The notes: generated from the letters alone by a model not told the origin. Positions 10,529 to 21,743 are shown, numbered from the stretch's first letter. The stretch: 64,000 bases of DNA from Duganella aquatilis (GCF_009674565.1 NZ_WKJL01000010.1:124001-188000), one strand, 5' to 3'. Translations and numbers: made by a program.

Positions 10529-12862
10529 ATGCAACAGAAAAAACTCGCCGTCGCCATCGCTGCGGCTTATGGCATCGCCTTGGCCTTCGCCCCCGCAGCG
10601 CAGGCACAGAACGCCGCCGCGCTCGCCGTCACCGCTGCCGATATGCCCGCCGATAGCGCGGAGGCTGCCGCAAGCGCCGATGTGTCGCAAGTCATCGCCA
10701 GCGTCACCGTCTCCACCCGCCGCCGCAACGAAACCTCGCAAAGCGTGCCGACCACCATGAGCGTGCTGGACGACAAATCGCTGGAAAACAACCGCGTCTA
10801 CCGCGTGCAGGATCTGCAGCAGCTACTGCCGAGCACCACCGTCAACTTCGTCCATGCCCGCCAGCTGAGCTTTGCCGTGCGCGGCCTGGGCAACAACACC
10901 GCCAGCGACGGCCTCGAAGGCAGCGTCGGCCTGTACCTGGACAACGTGTATCTGGCCCGTCCCGGCATGGCGGCGTTCGATGCGCTGGACGTGCAGCAGC
11001 TGGAACTGCTGCGCGGCCCGCAAGGCACGCTGTTCGGCAAGAACACCACCGCCGGCGTGCTGAACATCACCACCAAACAGCCGACTTTCCGCAGCGAGAA
11101 CTCGGCCTCGCTGTCGGTCGGCCAGGACAATTACGTGCAGGGCAAGGCCAGCATCTCCGGCGCTTTCTCGGACACGCTGGCCGGCCGCCTGTCGGTCTAC
11201 AAGACGCATGAAGGCGGCTACATCAGCAACGTCTACAACAACAGCAAGGTGCAGGGCGGCGATCGCGACGGCGTGCGCGCCCAGCTGCTGTTCGAGCCGG
11301 ACGCCAAGCTCAACGTGCGCGTCATCGCCGACTACAACGAAGAAGATTCCAACAACGGCACCATGGTGTTCTACAGCGCCGGCCCGAGCGGCAAGTGGCT
11401 GGCGCAGGCGGCGGCCGTCGGCGGGCATCCGATCACGGATCCAAGCCGTTATTCGGTCAACCTCGACAGCGGTTCGCACGTCAGCGTGCATCAGGGCGGC
11501 CTGTCGGCGGAAGCCAATTACAAGCTGGACAACGACTACAAGCTCACCGCGATCAGCGCCTTCCGCTTCTGGAATTTCACGCCGCGCAACGATGACGGCC
11601 TCGATGTGCCGGTGACGCTGAACGTCGGCGCGCTGGCCCGCCACCGCCAGTTCACGCAGGAGCTGCGGCTGGCGACGCCGCAGGGCGGCGCGGTGGAGTC
11701 GGTGCTGGGCGCGTATTACTACTACCAGAATCTGGACAACACCAACTTCACCTACAACGGTCCGCTGGCCGACAAGTTCAACGCCACGCCGGCCGGCGCC
11801 TGGTCCAACCTCACCAGCCTGGCGGACGGCCATTTGCGCGTCAACAGCTACGCGCTGTTCGGCCAGTCGATCTGGCACATCGATCCGCAGTGGGACTTGA
11901 CCGGCGGCCTGCGCGCCACCTACGAGGACAAGCGCGCGTATGAAGTCCGCTACGCGCCGACCGGCGGCGCGGTCGTCACCGGCGCGGCGCTGGCGTCGCG
12001 CAACGCCCGCTACGGCGCCTTCGATTCCGGCGACGTGCGGCTGAATAATCTCAGCCCGTCGGCGCTGCTGACGCTGGCCTCCAAGATCGACACCGACGTG
12101 CTGGGCTTCGCCAGCCTGTCGCACGGCGAAAAATCCGGCGGCATCAACCTGACCGTGCCGGGCGCGGCGGGCGTGTCGTCGCTGAAGGTCGGCAATGAGA
12201 AGGCCAACAACGTCGAGCTGGGCATCAAGAGCAATCTGTGGGAGCGCCGCGCGCAGATCAACGCCAGCGTGTTCGCCAACGTGGTGCGCGGCTACCAGAA
12301 CAACGCCTATGATCCGGTCAGCGCCAGTTCCTATCTGACCAACGCGGGCGACGTGCGCAGCCGCGGCGCGGAACTGGAAACCTCGTTCGTGGTGGCGCGC
12401 GGCTTGACGCTGGGCGCGAACGGCGCCTTCAACGACGTCAAATACCTGAAGTACACCAACGCGCCGTGCCCGCCGGAGATCGCGGCTACCTCGTGCAACC
12501 TGTCCGGCCGCGCCGCGCTGGTCAACGCGCCGCGCTGGACCGGCAGCCTGAACGCGCAATATGTGCACGCGGTCGCCGAGCAGGTGGAAGGCTATTTCAA
12601 CGCCAACTACGCCTACCGCAGCGAAGTGTTCGGCACGCTGGACGCGTCGCAGTATTCGAAGATTCCGGCGTACAGCCTGACCAACCTGTCGGCCGGCGCG
12701 CGCTTCAAGGCAGGCGGCGCCAGGTGGGACGTGTCGCTGTGGGCCAAGAACGCCTTCGACAAGCAGTACTACACCAGCATGTGGAACAGCAGCTTTGGCG
12801 CCTACAACGCCATCATCGGTACGCCGCGCACCCTGGGCCTGACCGCCCGCGCTGATTTCTAA
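10529..12862 (+). CDS. TonB-dependent outer-membrane receptor
   Basis: A 777-aa protein with a signal peptide (MQQKKLAVAIAAAYGIALAF...AQA). The plug domain is recognisable: 'VTVSTRRRNETSQSVPTTMSVLD', 'LQQLLPSTTVNF', 'VRGLGNN' and 'LELLRGPQGTLFGKNTTAGVLNI'. The remainder is a 22-strand-type barrel rich in alternating aromatic/polar strands and ends in the outer-membrane signature '...TARADF'. No extra N-terminal signalling (STN) domain, so probably transport only. ATG 10529 is preferred over an in-frame TTG at 10523. Flanked by the ASST-like gene and the sulfatase, it probably imports a sulfated or aromatic compound; the ligand is inferred from context only. Confidence 0.9.
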   Translation: MQQKKLAVAIAAAYGIALAFAPAAQAQNAAALAVTAADMPADSAEAAASADVSQVIASVTVSTRRRNETSQSVPTTMSVLDDKSLENNRVYRVQDLQQLLPSTTVNFVHARQLSFAVRGLGNNTASDGLEGSVGLYLDNVYLARPGMAAFDALDVQQLELLRGPQGTLFGKNTTAGVLNITTKQPTFRSENSASLSVGQDNYVQGKASISGAFSDTLAGRLSVYKTHEGGYISNVYNNSKVQGGDRDGVRAQLLFEPDAKLNVRVIADYNEEDSNNGTMVFYSAGPSGKWLAQAAAVGGHPITDPSRYSVNLDSGSHVSVHQGGLSAEANYKLDNDYKLTAISAFRFWNFTPRNDDGLDVPVTLNVGALARHRQFTQELRLATPQGGAVESVLGAYYYYQNLDNTNFTYNGPLADKFNATPAGAWSNLTSLADGHLRVNSYALFGQSIWHIDPQWDLTGGLRATYEDKRAYEVRYAPTGGAVVTGAALASRNARYGAFDSGDVRLNNLSPSALLTLASKIDTDVLGFASLSHGEKSGGINLTVPGAAGVSSLKVGNEKANNVELGIKSNLWERRAQINASVFANVVRGYQNNAYDPVSASSYLTNAGDVRSRGAELETSFVVARGLTLGANGAFNDVKYLKYTNAPCPPEIAATSCNLSGRAALVNAPRWTGSLNAQYVHAVAEQVEGYFNANYAYRSEVFGTLDASQYSKIPAYSLTNLSAGARFKAGGARWDVSLWAKNAFDKQYYTSMWNSSFGAYNAIIGTPRTLGLTARADF

Positions 12863-12878
12863 CAAGGAGACATGGAAC

Positions 12879-14294
12879 ATGAGCAATATCACCCGCCGCC
12901 GCGTCCTGCAATCGCTGCCTGCGCTGGCGCTGGCCAACTACCTGCCGACCGCGCACGCGGCCAGCAAGGAGCAGCCGAACATCATCTTCATCCTGGCCGA
13001 CGACATGGGCCACGCCGATCTCGGCGTCTACGGCCAGACCGATTACCGGACGCCGCACCTGGACCGCCTGGCGGCGCAGGGCATCCGCTTCACCCAGGCC
13101 TACGCCAATTCGGCGGTGTGCTCGGCCACGCGCTTCGCGCTGATCACCGGCCGCTACCAGTACCGCCTGCGCGGCGGGCTGGAAGAGCCGATCGCCGGCG
13201 CTTCCGACACCATCGGCCTGCCGCCGACGCATCCCACGCTGCCGTCGCTGCTGAAGCAGCAGGGCTACGGCACGGCGCTGATCGGCAAATGGCATCTGGG
13301 CTACCTGCCGACCTTCGGCCCGCTGAAAAGCGGCTACGACAGCTTCTTCGGCAACTATGGCGGCGCCATCGACTACTTCACCCACAAGCCGGGCGTCGGC
13401 CCGCAGATGAAGGAGGATTTGTACGAGGGCGAAGTGCCGGTGCAGCAGGTCGGCTACTACACCGACCTGCTGGGCGCGCGCGCGGTGGACTTCGTCAGGA
13501 AGCAGCAGGCCGGCAAACCGTTCCTGCTGTCGCTGCACTACACCGCGCCGCACTGGCCGTGGGAAGGTCCGGGCGACGAGGCGGTGTCGCGCGACATCGA
13601 CAACATCTTCCACTACGACGGTGGCGACCTAGCCACCTACGGCCGCATGGTCGAATCGCTGGATGCATCGATCGGCCGCGTGCTGAAGGCGCTGGACGAG
13701 AAGGGCCTGGCGGACAACACCATCGTCATCTTCACCAGCGACAACGGCGGCGAGCGCTTCTCGAAAACCTGGCCGCTGACCGGGCAGAAGACCGAGTTGC
13801 TGGAGGGCGGCATCCGCGTGCCGGCCATCGTCCGCTGGCCGGGCAGGATCAAGGCGGGTCAGGTGAGCGAGCAGGTGGCGATTTCGATGGACTGGCTGCC
13901 GACTCTGCTGGCGGCCGCCGGCGGCGCGCCCGATCCGGCCTATCCGACCGATGGCCAGAACCTGCTGCCCATCCTCACCGGCCAGGCGCAGAACAACGAG
14001 CGCACGCTGCTGTGGCGCTACAAGGCCAACGCCCAGCGGGCGATCCGCTCCGGCAACTGGAAGTATCTGAAGATCGGCAAGAACGAGTTTCTGTTCGATG
14101 TGGTCAAGGATCAGCGCGAACGCGCCAACCTGGCAAAACGCAATCCGCAAGTGTTCGCGCAGCTGAAGGCGGAATGGGAGGCGTGGAACCAGAAAATGTT
14201 GCCGATTACCGCCGATGTGCGCACCCACGGAGTGACGGGCAATGTGCAGCCTGACCGCTATGGTGTTTCGCCGGCCAGCCTGTTGGTCGACTAA
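12879..14294 (+). CDS. Tat-exported sulfatase (arylsulfatase family)
   Basis: A 471-aa alkaline-phosphatase-fold sulfatase that hydrolyses sulfate esters. Metal ligands Asp41-Asp42 (ILADDMGHAD), the modification motif with Cys81 in 'CSATR' (to be converted to formylglycine; the usual Pro is Ala here), 'LITGRY', 'GKWHLGY' and 'FTSDNGGE' are all present. The leader 'SNITRRRVLQSLPALALANYL' has a twin-arginine pattern and an AHA cleavage site. AAGGAG precedes the ATG at 12879, 16 bases after the receptor gene, so both probably share an mRNA. No formylglycine-generating enzyme or anaerobic maturase gene is seen in the window. Confidence 0.9.
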   Translation: MSNITRRRVLQSLPALALANYLPTAHAASKEQPNIIFILADDMGHADLGVYGQTDYRTPHLDRLAAQGIRFTQAYANSAVCSATRFALITGRYQYRLRGGLEEPIAGASDTIGLPPTHPTLPSLLKQQGYGTALIGKWHLGYLPTFGPLKSGYDSFFGNYGGAIDYFTHKPGVGPQMKEDLYEGEVPVQQVGYYTDLLGARAVDFVRKQQAGKPFLLSLHYTAPHWPWEGPGDEAVSRDIDNIFHYDGGDLATYGRMVESLDASIGRVLKALDEKGLADNTIVIFTSDNGGERFSKTWPLTGQKTELLEGGIRVPAIVRWPGRIKAGQVSEQVAISMDWLPTLLAAAGGAPDPAYPTDGQNLLPILTGQAQNNERTLLWRYKANAQRAIRSGNWKYLKIGKNEFLFDVVKDQRERANLAKRNPQVFAQLKAEWEAWNQKMLPITADVRTHGVTGNVQPDRYGVSPASLLVD

Positions 14295-14300
14295 TCGACG

Positions 14301-14334
14301 TGCCCCTCGCACCATCGAGGGGCATTTGTTCTGT
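14301..14334 (+). terminator. Terminator after the sulfatase gene
   Basis: A 9-bp stem, TGCCCCTCG / CGAGGGGCA, with a 6-base loop, followed by TTTGTTCTGTT. The T run is interrupted but the position directly after the stop supports it. Confidence 0.7.
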
Positions 14335-14525
14335 TACTATTTGTTCGTTGGTCGCATTAATGTTGGCTTGCAGATACCGGCACTTGAGGCCGGATATAAA
14401 AACGAGGGAGATACAATTGATCACGTTCCAAAAAACGGCCACCTGCGTGGCCGCGACCCCATTCGCCCCAGGCTCGACCAAAAATGAAAACGTTGTCATA
14501 GCCAGCCCACTCTAAAGGAGACGAG

Positions 14526-16052
14526 ATGAGCAGCAATGACACGCATGGCGGTGCCATCCGCAGGATCGTCATCGTCGGTGGCGGCACGGCCGGCTGGATG
14601 ACGGCCGCGCCGCTGGCCCAGCGCCTGGCGCGCCATCCCACCCAGCCTTGCGAGGTGATCCTGGTGGAGTCGCCCGAGATCGGCACCATCGGCGTCGGCG
14701 AGGCGACGCTGCCGACCATCCGCGTCTACAACGACGCGCTGGGCCTGGATACCGCCGACTTTATCGCCAAGACCCAGGCCAGCTTCAAGCTCGGCATCGA
14801 ATTCAAGGACTGGGGCCACGTCGGCAACCGCTTCTTCCACGCCTTCGGCGATTTCGGTCCGCCGCTGGCCGGCTTGAGCGCGCATCAGCACTGGCTGCGC
14901 CTGGCGCAGGCCTTCAACAACATGCCGGACATGGAAAACTGGTCGATGCCGTCGGTGATGGCGCGCCACGGCAAGTTCATTCCGCCGAACCAGGAAACGC
15001 CCGGCCTGACCGACGCTTATTCCTACGGCTTCCATTTCGACGCCAGCCTGTACGCCCGGTACCTGCGCGACTACGCGGTGGCGCGCGGCGTCGAGCGCGT
15101 CGAAGGCATGATCGTCGACGTCGAGCAGCATGCGGAGAGCGGCTTCGTTACCGCCGTCAAGCTGCGCGACGGCCGCCGAGTCGAAGGCGACCTGTTCATC
15201 GACTGTTCGGGCTTCCGCGGCCTGCTGATCGAGGGCGCGCTGAAGGCGGGCTACGAGGACTGGAGCGCATACCTGCCGTGCAACAGCGCACTGGCCGTGC
15301 CGTGCGCCTCGGTCCCGCAGCTGACGCCTTTCACCCGTTCGACCGCGAAGGCGGCCGGCTGGCTGTGGCGCATCCCGCTGCAGCACCGCACCGGCAATGG
15401 CCACGTGTACAGCAACGGTTTCACCAGCGACGAGCAGGCGCGCCAGGTGCTGCTCGACGGCCTCGACGGCGCCGCGCTGGACGAGCCGCGCCAGCTGCGC
15501 TTCGTCACCGGGCGGCGGCGCAAGTCGTGGGTCAAGAACGTGGTGGCGATCGGCCTGTCGGCCGGCTTTATCGAGCCGCTGGAATCGACCAGCATCAACC
15601 TGATCGAGACAGCGGTGGGCAAGCTGCTGGAACTGTTCCCGGACCGCGCCTGCCAGCCCGAGCTGGCCGACGAATTCAACCGCGTCATGGGCGGCCGCTA
15701 CGAATCGGTGCGCGACTTCATCGTGCTGCACTACAAGCTGACCAGGCGCGACGATTCGGACTTCTGGCGCTATTGCGCCGACATGGCGATTCCGGATTCG
15801 CTGCGCCACCAGATCGCGCTGTTCCGCGAGACCGGGCGGGTAGCGGTCGTCGACCGCGGCGGCTTCGCCGAGCCGTCGTTCGTGGCGATGATGATGGGCC
15901 TCGGCGCGGCGCCGAAGCGCTACGATCCGTTGGCCGACCGCATCGACATCCGCGCGGTGCACGGCCACTTTGCCGGCTTGCGCGACATGATCGCGCAGGC
16001 GGTGGCGCGGATGCCGGATCACGGCGCTTATGTCGCCGGCCAGGACCGGTAA
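14526..16052 (+). CDS. Flavin-dependent tryptophan halogenase family protein
   Basis: A 508-aa protein. The FAD dinucleotide motif is 'IVIVGGGTAGWMTA' (14-27); 'GVGEATLPTI' follows; Lys88 in 'SFKLGIEFKDW' aligns with the catalytic Lys of PrnA that forms the haloamine. The diagnostic 'WLWRIPL' (WxWxIP, about 279-285) keeps out oxygenase chemistry, and 'GFIEPLESTSI' is conserved. AAAGGAG precedes the ATG. It stands in its own unit between two terminators, and no flavin reductase or biosynthetic partner is visible. The substrate could be tryptophan or another aromatic ring; some members are linked to TonB receptors of unknown ligand. Confidence 0.88.
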   Translation: MSSNDTHGGAIRRIVIVGGGTAGWMTAAPLAQRLARHPTQPCEVILVESPEIGTIGVGEATLPTIRVYNDALGLDTADFIAKTQASFKLGIEFKDWGHVGNRFFHAFGDFGPPLAGLSAHQHWLRLAQAFNNMPDMENWSMPSVMARHGKFIPPNQETPGLTDAYSYGFHFDASLYARYLRDYAVARGVERVEGMIVDVEQHAESGFVTAVKLRDGRRVEGDLFIDCSGFRGLLIEGALKAGYEDWSAYLPCNSALAVPCASVPQLTPFTRSTAKAAGWLWRIPLQHRTGNGHVYSNGFTSDEQARQVLLDGLDGAALDEPRQLRFVTGRRRKSWVKNVVAIGLSAGFIEPLESTSINLIETAVGKLLELFPDRACQPELADEFNRVMGGRYESVRDFIVLHYKLTRRDDSDFWRYCADMAIPDSLRHQIALFRETGRVAVVDRGGFAEPSFVAMMMGLGAAPKRYDPLADRIDIRAVHGHFAGLRDMIAQAVARMPDHGAYVAGQDR

Positions 16053-16076
16053 AGCGCAACCTGGCGGTTGCGCTTT
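16051..16076. terminator. Bidirectional terminator between convergent genes
   Basis: A perfect 10-bp stem, AAAGCGCAAC / GTTGCGCTTT, with loop CTGGCG. It overlaps the stop codons of the halogenase gene (plus) and the UPF0126 gene (minus), and T-rich ends occur on both strands. Confidence 0.75.
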
Positions 16077-16713
16077 ATTGCTTGTGGTAGTGTATGTGCA
16101 GGTCGAACTTCCACGTCACCAGCCGCAGCACGGTGATGAAGGCGGCGCTGGTCCACAGCGCGAAGTCGTCGGAGACGTCGGTGTATTGCAGGCCGATGTA
16201 CAGCCAGGCGCCGAAGAAGGCGCAGATGGCGTAGGGTTTGCCGTCGCGGAACACCATCGGCACTTCGTTGCAGACGATGTCGCGCAGCACGCCGCCGAAG
16301 ATGCCGGTGATCACGCCCATCATCGAGGCGATGAAGACCGGCATGTGGGCGGCCTGCGCCTGCGACACGCCGGCCACGGCAAACAGGCCGAGGCCGATGG
16401 CGTCGGCCACTACGATCACGCGTTCGGAGATGATCTGGCGCACGGTTTTCATCAGCGGCGTGGCGACCAGGGCCAGCACGAAGATCAGGATGGCGTATTC
16501 CTGGTGCATGACCCAGAACAGCGGCCGCTTGTCGAGCAGGATGTCGCGCAGCGTGCCGCCGCCGAACGCGGCGATGAAGGCCACCGTGAACACGCCGACG
16601 ATGTCCATGCGCTTGCGGCGCGCTTCCACAAAGCCCGATAGCGCACCCACCAGTATCGCGACGATTTCAATGACGGTGATCAGCGAGACGTGCGGAACCG
16701 GGACGTGCTTCAT
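16075..16713 (-). CDS. UPF0126/TRIC-like cation-channel membrane protein
   Basis: A 212-aa inner-membrane protein with about seven hydrophobic segments built from two repeats, each with a glycine-rich signature: 'FGGGTLRDILL' and 'FGGVLRDIVC'. This matches the YicG/YadS (UPF0126) family, bacterial relatives of trimeric intracellular cation channels. The start MKHVPVPH at 16713 is preferred; an in-frame ATG at 16737 adds eight unlikely residues. The physiological ion and role are not known. Confidence 0.85.
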   Translation of the reverse strand: MKHVPVPHVSLITVIEIVAILVGALSGFVEARRKRMDIVGVFTVAFIAAFGGGTLRDILLDKRPLFWVMHQEYAILIFVLALVATPLMKTVRQIISERVIVVADAIGLGLFAVAGVSQAQAAHMPVFIASMMGVITGIFGGVLRDIVCNEVPMVFRDGKPYAICAFFGAWLYIGLQYTDVSDDFALWTSAAFITVLRLVTWKFDLHIHYHKQ

Positions 16714-16825
16714 GTAGGTGTATGGACAAGGTTGCAATGCCCGTAGGTTAACATGGCAACCCTGGGAGGGGTAGGTCTGTTGCAGTAAATTAACAACCCA
16801 CCCCGCGACTGAGCGTCGTGCGGGT

Positions 16826-17494
16826 TTAGCGCGAAGGCTGAAGGGCGGCTCGCAGGAGCACGATCAACGCGCCTTCGCCCCCTTCGTGGTTGCGGGCCTG
16901 GCAGAAGGCGACTACGCCTTTTTGCACCAGCCAGCTGTGCACCATCGATTTCAGCACCGGTTCCTGGCCGCGCGAGCCGAAGCCGCGGCCGTGGATCACG
17001 CACACGCAGCGATGATTGCGCTGGCCGGCCTGGGTCAGGAAGGCGCCCAGCGCGTCGCGCGCCTGGTCGCGGTTCATGCCGTGCAGGTCCAGCTCGTCCT
17101 GCACCGGCCAGTGGCCCTTGCGCAGTTTCTTCATGACGTCGGGACCGACGCCCGGCGCCGAGTAGTTCAGCGCCGGATCGTCTTCCAGGTAGTGATCGAC
17201 TTCAAACAGGTCGGACAGCGACTCGCGCAGCACCGCCGCGTCGTCCTCGGCCTGGGTCAGCTTGCGGGCCGGCGCGGCTGCCGTGGCCAGGCCTTTCGGC
17301 ACGCTGGGCGGCACGTAGCGGTCCGATGCCGGCATCTGCTTGACGCCGCCCAGCGCGGTCTGGAACAGATTGGCTTCCACCTTCTGCTGCTTTTCCTGTT
17401 TGACGCGCTCCGCCTCGGCGGCGGCGCGCGTCTCGGCCTGTTCCTTGAGCTGCTTGCCCAGGGATTTGAGGTCGGCGAAGTCTTTCAGGCCCAC
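16826..17494 (-). CDS. Smr-domain protein (MutS2/SmrB-like)
   Basis: A 222-aa protein. The N-terminal half is a charged helical stretch (LKEQAETRAAAEAERVKQEKQQK). The C-terminal Smr domain has 'ELDLHGMNRDQARDALGAFL', 'CVCVIHGRGFGSRGQEPVLK' and 'GGEGALIVLL', the DLHG and HGxG signatures of this endonuclease fold; proteins of this type act on nucleic acids, for example SmrB at collided ribosomes. A GTG start at 17494 is chosen because AGGAG, formed by the last codons of trxB, sits 8 nt upstream. Coupled to trxB. Confidence 0.85.
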   Translation of the reverse strand: MGLKDFADLKSLGKQLKEQAETRAAAEAERVKQEKQQKVEANLFQTALGGVKQMPASDRYVPPSVPKGLATAAAPARKLTQAEDDAAVLRESLSDLFEVDHYLEDDPALNYSAPGVGPDVMKKLRKGHWPVQDELDLHGMNRDQARDALGAFLTQAGQRNHRCVCVIHGRGFGSRGQEPVLKSMVHSWLVQKGVVAFCQARNHEGGEGALIVLLRAALQPSR

Positions 17495-17498
17495 GCGA

Positions 17499-18551
<1,053 letters not shown>

Positions 18552-18666
18552 TTATAGTGCAAGCAGGGAATCAGGATGAATCGTGGGGCCGGTTGTTGCC
18601 CTTATGCCTTAGAATACCGCTATAGGAATATTTCCTGACCGCTAACATTGCACCACCTTAATACCT

Positions 18667-21078
18667 ATGAGTAGTAAAAAAGTTCAGGAACGCACGCCGC
18701 GCGCCGCTGCCGGCAGTGCTTCCTCGTCGTCCGGCTACACCCGTACTCCGACCGAACGCCAGCCCCTGCCGAACCGGCTGGTGCGGCTGCTGTCGGAAGC
18801 GCGGTGGCTGGCGCTGGCCGTGCTGGGCGTGTATTTTGTGCTGATCCTGGCCACCTACACCAAGACCGATCCGGGCTGGTCGCACGAGACGCTGGTGCCG
18901 AAGGTGGCCAATGTGGGCGGCCGCGCTGGCGCCTGGCTGTCCGACCTGCTGCTGTACATCTTCGGCATATCCGCCTGGTGGTGGGCGTTCTGCATGCTGC
19001 GCCTGGTGTGGAAGGGTTACCGCCGGCTGACCCATAAATACGTGCTGTCGACTGAGCCGGAGCCGGAACACGCGCAGGAAGGCCTGATCCGCTGGATCGG
19101 CTTCGCGCTGCTGTTCATCGGCAGCGTCGGGCTGGAATTCCTGCGCCTGCGCACCCTGACCAGCCACGCCCAGCTGCCGCGCACCTCGGGCGGCGTGCTG
19201 GGCGAACTGATCGGCCATTCGGCCCACGTGGCGTTCGGCTTCACCGGCGCCACCCTGCTGCTGTTGCTGCTGTTCGGCCTGGGCTTCAGCCTGTTCTTCC
19301 ATGTGTCGTGGCTGGCCGTGGCCGAGCGCCTCGGCGGCGCGGTCGAGAACGCCATCGACTGGTTCATCCAGCGCTACCAGTACCGCGAAGACCGCCGCCA
19401 GGGCGAAGTGGCGGCCGTCAAGCGCGAGGAAGTGGTGGTGCACGAGCGCGCCAAGCACGTCGAGAAGCATCCGGTGGCGGCGCCGACCATCAAGGTCGAG
19501 CCGCAGGTGGTCACCGTGGTCAAGTCCGAGCGCGTCGAGAAGGAGCGCCAGGCCAGCCTGTTCAAGGACCTGCCGCAGGCGGCCGGCGACGGCGCCTTGC
19601 CGGCCCTGTCCCTGCTGGACGAGGCGGCCGAGACGCAGGAAACCATTTCCATCGAGACGCTGGAATTCACCAGCCGCCTGATCGAGAAGAAGCTGTCGGA
19701 CTTCGGCGTCGACGCCAAGGTGGTGGCGGCCTATCCGGGGCCGGTGGTGACGCGCTACGAGATCGAGCCGGCCACCGGCGTCAAGGGCAGCCAGATCGTC
19801 AACCTGGCGCGCGACCTGGCCCGTTCGCTGTCGCTGACCTCGATCCGCGTGGTCGAGACCATTCCGGGCAAGAATTACATGGCGCTGGAGCTGCCGAATC
19901 CGAAGCGCCAGATCGTGCGCCTGAGCGAGATCGTCGGCTCCAAGGTCTATCACGACAATCCGTCGCCGCTGACGGTGGCGCTGGGCAAGGATATCGCCGG
20001 CAAGCCGGTGGTGGCCGACCTGGCCAAGATGCCGCACCTGCTGGTGGCCGGCACCACCGGTTCGGGTAAATCGGTGGGTATCAACGCCACCATTCTGTCG
20101 CTGCTGTACAAGTCCGATCCGCGCGACGTGCGCATGATCCTGATCGATCCGAAGATGCTGGAGATGTCGGTCTACGAGGGCATTCCGCACCTGCTGGCGC
20201 CGGTGGTGACCGACATGCGCCAGGCCGGCCACGCGCTGAACTGGGCGGTCAACGAGATGGAGCGCCGCTACAAGCTGATGTCCAAGCTGGGCGTGCGTAA
20301 CCTGGCCGGCTACAACGCCAAGATCGCCGAGGCCAAGAAGAAGGAAGAGCACATTCCGAATCCGTTCAGCCTGACGCCGGATTCGCCGGAGCCGCTGGAA
20401 AAACTGCCGACCATCGTCATCATCATCGACGAGCTGGCCGACCTGATGATGGTGGTCGGCAAGAAGGTCGAGGAGCTGATCGCCCGCATCGCGCAGAAGG
20501 CCCGCGCGGCCGGCCTGCACTTGATCCTGGCGACGCAGCGCCCATCTGTGGATGTGATCACCGGCCTGATCAAGGCGAATATTCCGACCCGGATCGCGTT
20601 CCAGGTGTCGTCGAAAATCGACTCGCGCACCATTCTGGACCAGATGGGCGCGGAAACGCTGCTGGGCATGGGCGACATGCTGTACATGCCGCCGGGCACC
20701 GGCCTGCCGGTGCGCGTGCACGGCGCCTTTGTGTCCGATGACGAGGTGCACCGGGTGGTCAAGCACCTGAAGACCACCGGCGAGCCGGACTACATCGACG
20801 GCATCCTCGAAGGCGGCACCCTGGAAGGCGAGGGCGGCGGCGCCGAAGGGGCGGCGCCGGGCGAAGGCGGCGGCGAGGCCGATCCGATGTACGATCAGGC
20901 GGTGCAGGTGGTGCTGAAGAACCGCCGCGCCTCGATCTCGCTGGTGCAGCGCCATCTGCGCATCGGCTACAACCGCGCGGCGCGCCTGCTGGAACAAATG
21001 GAAAATAGCGGCGTGGTCTCCGCCATGCAATCGAACGGCAACCGCGACATTCTCGTGCCGGCTGCCAGTGCAGAATAA
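18667..21078 (+). CDS. ftsK: DNA translocase FtsK
   Basis: An 803-aa cell-division ATPase that pumps DNA toward dif at the septum and activates XerCD. Four N-terminal membrane segments (about 45-235) anchor it; a charged linker (240-330) follows; the motor has Walker A '[11 protein letters not shown]' (about 460-470), Walker B '[13 protein letters not shown]' and the '[12 protein letters not shown]' region. The C-terminal gamma winged helix ('[26 protein letters not shown]') reads polar KOPS sequences. The linker is short compared with E. coli FtsK. The next gene, lolA, starts 13 bases after the stop. Confidence 0.95.
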   Translation: MSSKKVQERTPRAAAGSASSSSGYTRTPTERQPLPNRLVRLLSEARWLALAVLGVYFVLILATYTKTDPGWSHETLVPKVANVGGRAGAWLSDLLLYIFGISAWWWAFCMLRLVWKGYRRLTHKYVLSTEPEPEHAQEGLIRWIGFALLFIGSVGLEFLRLRTLTSHAQLPRTSGGVLGELIGHSAHVAFGFTGATLLLLLLFGLGFSLFFHVSWLAVAERLGGAVENAIDWFIQRYQYREDRRQGEVAAVKREEVVVHERAKHVEKHPVAAPTIKVEPQVVTVVKSERVEKERQASLFKDLPQAAGDGALPALSLLDEAAETQETISIETLEFTSRLIEKKLSDFGVDAKVVAAYPGPVVTRYEIEPATGVKGSQIVNLARDLARSLSLTSIRVVETIPGKNYMALELPNPKRQIVRLSEIVGSKVYHDNPSPLTVALGKDIAGKPVVADLAKMPHLLVAGTTGSGKSVGINATILSLLYKSDPRDVRMILIDPKMLEMSVYEGIPHLLAPVVTDMRQAGHALNWAVNEMERRYKLMSKLGVRNLAGYNAKIAEAKKKEEHIPNPFSLTPDSPEPLEKLPTIVIIIDELADLMMVVGKKVEELIARIAQKARAAGLHLILATQRPSVDVITGLIKANIPTRIAFQVSSKIDSRTILDQMGAETLLGMGDMLYMPPGTGLPVRVHGAFVSDDEVHRVVKHLKTTGEPDYIDGILEGGTLEGEGGGAEGAAPGEGGGEADPMYDQAVQVVLKNRRASISLVQRHLRIGYNRAARLLEQMENSGVVSAMQSNGNRDILVPAASAE

Positions 21079-21091
21079 GAAAAGGAATGGT

Positions 21092-21724
21092 ATGACTCGT
21101 TATAAAGTGATGGCGGCGCTGACCGCCGGTCTGCTGCTGGTGGGCGGCGCCCAGGCCAGCGCGCTGGAGCAGTTCAAGTCCTTCGTGGCGTCGACCAAGG
21201 CGGCCAAGGGCGAATTCACCCAGCGCCAGGTGAAGGCCACCAACGGCGACACGCCGAAGGCGGCCAATAATTCCAGCGGCACTTTTGTGTTCGCCCGTCC
21301 GGGCAAGTTCATCTGGACCTATACCAAGCCGTATGAGCAGGTGCTGCAGGCCGACGGCGACCAGCTGTTCATCTTCGACAAGGATCTGAACCAGGTCACC
21401 ACCAAGAAGCTGGGCGACGCGCTGGGTTCGTCGCCGGCCGCCATCCTGTTCGGCAGCAATGACCTGGAAAAGAACTTCACGCTGTCCGAAGGCGGCACGC
21501 GCGACGGCCTGGAATGGCTGAAGGCGGTGCCGAAGGCCAAGGACACCAGCTTCGAGCAGATCGCCATCGGCCTGAAGGACGGCCTGCCGGCGGCGATGGA
21601 GCTGAAGGATTCCTTCGGCCAGACCTCGGTGCTGAAGTTCAGCAAGATCGAGAAAAATCCGGCGCTGAGCGCCACCAGTTTTAAATTCGTCGTGCCCAAG
21701 GGCGCGGACGTATTCAACAATTAA
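21092..21724 (+). CDS. lolA: Outer-membrane lipoprotein carrier protein
   Basis: A 210-aa periplasmic chaperone that receives lipoproteins from LolCDE and delivers them to LolB. Signal peptide [22 protein letters not shown]; '[10 protein letters not shown]', '[22 protein letters not shown]' and '[17 protein letters not shown]' are LolA hallmarks. AAAAGGAA precedes ATG 21092; the longer frame from 21068 overlaps ftsK. The order ftsK-lolA-rarA-serS is common in proteobacteria. Confidence 0.93.
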   Translation: MTRYKVMAALTAGLLLVGGAQASALEQFKSFVASTKAAKGEFTQRQVKATNGDTPKAANNSSGTFVFARPGKFIWTYTKPYEQVLQADGDQLFIFDKDLNQVTTKKLGDALGSSPAAILFGSNDLEKNFTLSEGGTRDGLEWLKAVPKAKDTSFEQIAIGLKDGLPAAMELKDSFGQTSVLKFSKIEKNPALSATSFKFVVPKGADVFNN

Positions 21725-21743
21725 GCGTATAAGCTGAGTATTC

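Noticed and set aside
14436..14453. CGGCCAC/GTGGCCG hairpin before the halogenase gene as a riboswitch or operator
   Set aside because: A 7-bp GC stem is expected often at this base composition, and no known riboswitch core could be recognised.
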